From: an uncultured Erysipelotrichaceae bacterium
Lineage (GTDB): Bacteria > Bacillota_I > Bacilli_A > Erysipelotrichales > Erysipelotrichaceae
NCBI GenBank assembly: GCA_937874965.1
Contig: CALNCD010000267.1
Span: 1-6,089, forward strand
Length of the DNA: 6,089 bases
Direction of reading: 5' to 3'
Shown: positions 5,617-6,089 of the stretch, piece after piece
Numbering within the stretch: the first letter of the stretch is position 1
How the letters are laid out: every line of letters begins with the position of its first letter
Notes under the pieces: generated by a model
The model's database searches: none
The model's input: the letters and a program-made list of their open reading frames with translations, nothing else
Told to the model about the DNA's origin: nothing
Position numbers and translations under genes: made by a program

Positions 5617-6089
5617 TTGGAACAGAGTAAAATCCGCAATTTTTCGATCATTGCACATATCGATCATGGAAAGTCGACATTGGCAGATCGAATTCTTGAA
5701 TATACTGAAACGATTACACAACGGGAAATGGTCTCACAGCTGCTTGATCAAATGGATTTAGAACGTGAACGCGGAATCACAATTAAATTGAATGCTGTCC
5801 AGCTGAGCTATAAAGCCAAAGACGGTGAACTTTATACTTTTCACTTAATCGATACACCTGGCCACGTCAATTTAATCGATTTCACCTATGAGGTTTCACG
5901 TTCTCTGGCAGCTTGCGAAGGCGCTATTTTAGTTGTTGATGCCGCTCAAGGCATCGAAGCGCAAACCCTTGCAAATGTCTATCTGGCCATTGATAATGAT
6001 CTTGAAATTATTCCTGTCATCAATAAGATTGATTTGCCGTCTGCTCAGCCTGACGTTGTAAAACAGGAAATTGAAGATGTCATCGGTCT
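5617..6089 (+). CDS. lepA: Elongation factor 4 (LepA GTPase), N-terminal part, cut by the window end
   Basis: LepA/EF4 is a ribosome-associated translational GTPase related to EF-G, implicated in back-translocation or in 30S assembly and initiation. Only 157 codons are visible; full-length proteins are about 600 residues. The G domain is clear: G1 AHIDHGKST (13-21), G2/switch I RERGITIK with T55, G3 DTPGH (79-83), YEVSRSLAACEGAILVVDAAQG, and G4 NKID (136-139). The start is TTG, which may lower translation. Residues 85-87 (Asn-Leu-Ile) are an insertion: the family reads DTPGHVDFTYEV, whereas this protein reads DTPGHVNLIDFTYEV. The reading frame stays open. The gene follows the ECF S gene by 13 bases, with no terminator or promoter between, so it probably belongs to the fmt operon. 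The family call is certain; the effect of the insertion is unknown. Confidence 0.95.
   Translation, partial: MEQSKIRNFSIIAHIDHGKSTLADRILEYTETITQREMVSQLLDQMDLERERGITIKLNAVQLSYKAKDGELYTFHLIDTPGHVNLIDFTYEVSRSLAACEGAILVVDAAQGIEAQTLANVYLAIDNDLEIIPVINKIDLPSAQPDVVKQEIEDVIG
5845..5880 (+). repeat. 9-base direct repeat flanking the LepA G3 motif
   Basis: TTAATCGAT occurs at 5845-5853 and again at 5872-5880, 27 bases apart and in the same frame, each time encoding Leu-Ile-Asp. The second copy overlaps the in-frame 9-base insertion AATTTAATC (5869-5877) relative to the usual family sequence. This suggests a short template-directed duplication or misalignment event as the origin of the inserted residues. 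Confidence 0.7.

Noticed and set aside
1..6089. Mobile element, defence island, CRISPR or tRNA
   Set aside because: No transposase, integrase, toxin-antitoxin, direct-repeat array or cloverleaf is visible; the window is almost fully occupied by core genes.

Overview
The window looks like a chromosomal housekeeping segment from a low-to-moderate GC Firmicute (Bacillota). The divergent, compact ComEC and the absence of sporulation genes fit the Erysipelotrichia/Mollicutes side of that phylum, but this placement is inferred from gene order and protein similarity by eye. TGA is used as a stop (comEC), so the genome does not use the Mycoplasma code. I see no mobile element, CRISPR array, tRNA or rRNA, and no convincing undescribed multi-gene system. 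The points of interest are fine-scale.

Layout. A 5'-truncated comEC (DNA-uptake channel) runs into holA (DNA polymerase III delta), which overlaps by one base a single-chain iron-sulfur L-serine dehydratase gene (sdaA type). These three lie on the + strand. rpsT (ribosomal protein S20) is on the - strand, converges on sdaA and overlaps its 3' end by 11 bases. A 138-base divergent intergenic region carries promoters for rpsT (-) and fmt (+). The second + strand run is fmt (Met-tRNAi formyltransferase), an ECF-transporter S component overlapping fmt by 10 bases, and the first 157 codons of lepA (EF4), which starts with TTG and continues past the window.

The frame comEC-holA-(reverse rpsT)-lepA is the classical Firmicute arrangement as I recall it from Bacillus. 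Here sdaA occupies the holA/rpsT junction, and fmt plus the ECF S gene occupy the place where the sporulation genes gpr and spoIIP sit in Bacillus. Functionally the window mixes DNA uptake and replication (ComEC, HolA), translation (S20, Fmt, LepA), serine catabolism and vitamin uptake. Tight spacing (-1, -10 and +13 bases) suggests two + strand operons with translational coupling.

Most notable: (1) the rpsT intrinsic terminator appears to be written inside the sdaA coding sequence, using the codons of its conserved C-terminal ETSxGGLA motif; (2) LepA carries a three-residue insertion (Asn-Leu-Ile) in switch II directly after the G3 motif DTPGHV, associated with a 9-base direct repeat; (3) holA and fmt each have an extended -10 promoter element only 17-18 bases from their ATG, predicting mRNAs that begin at or near the Shine-Dalgarno sequence.
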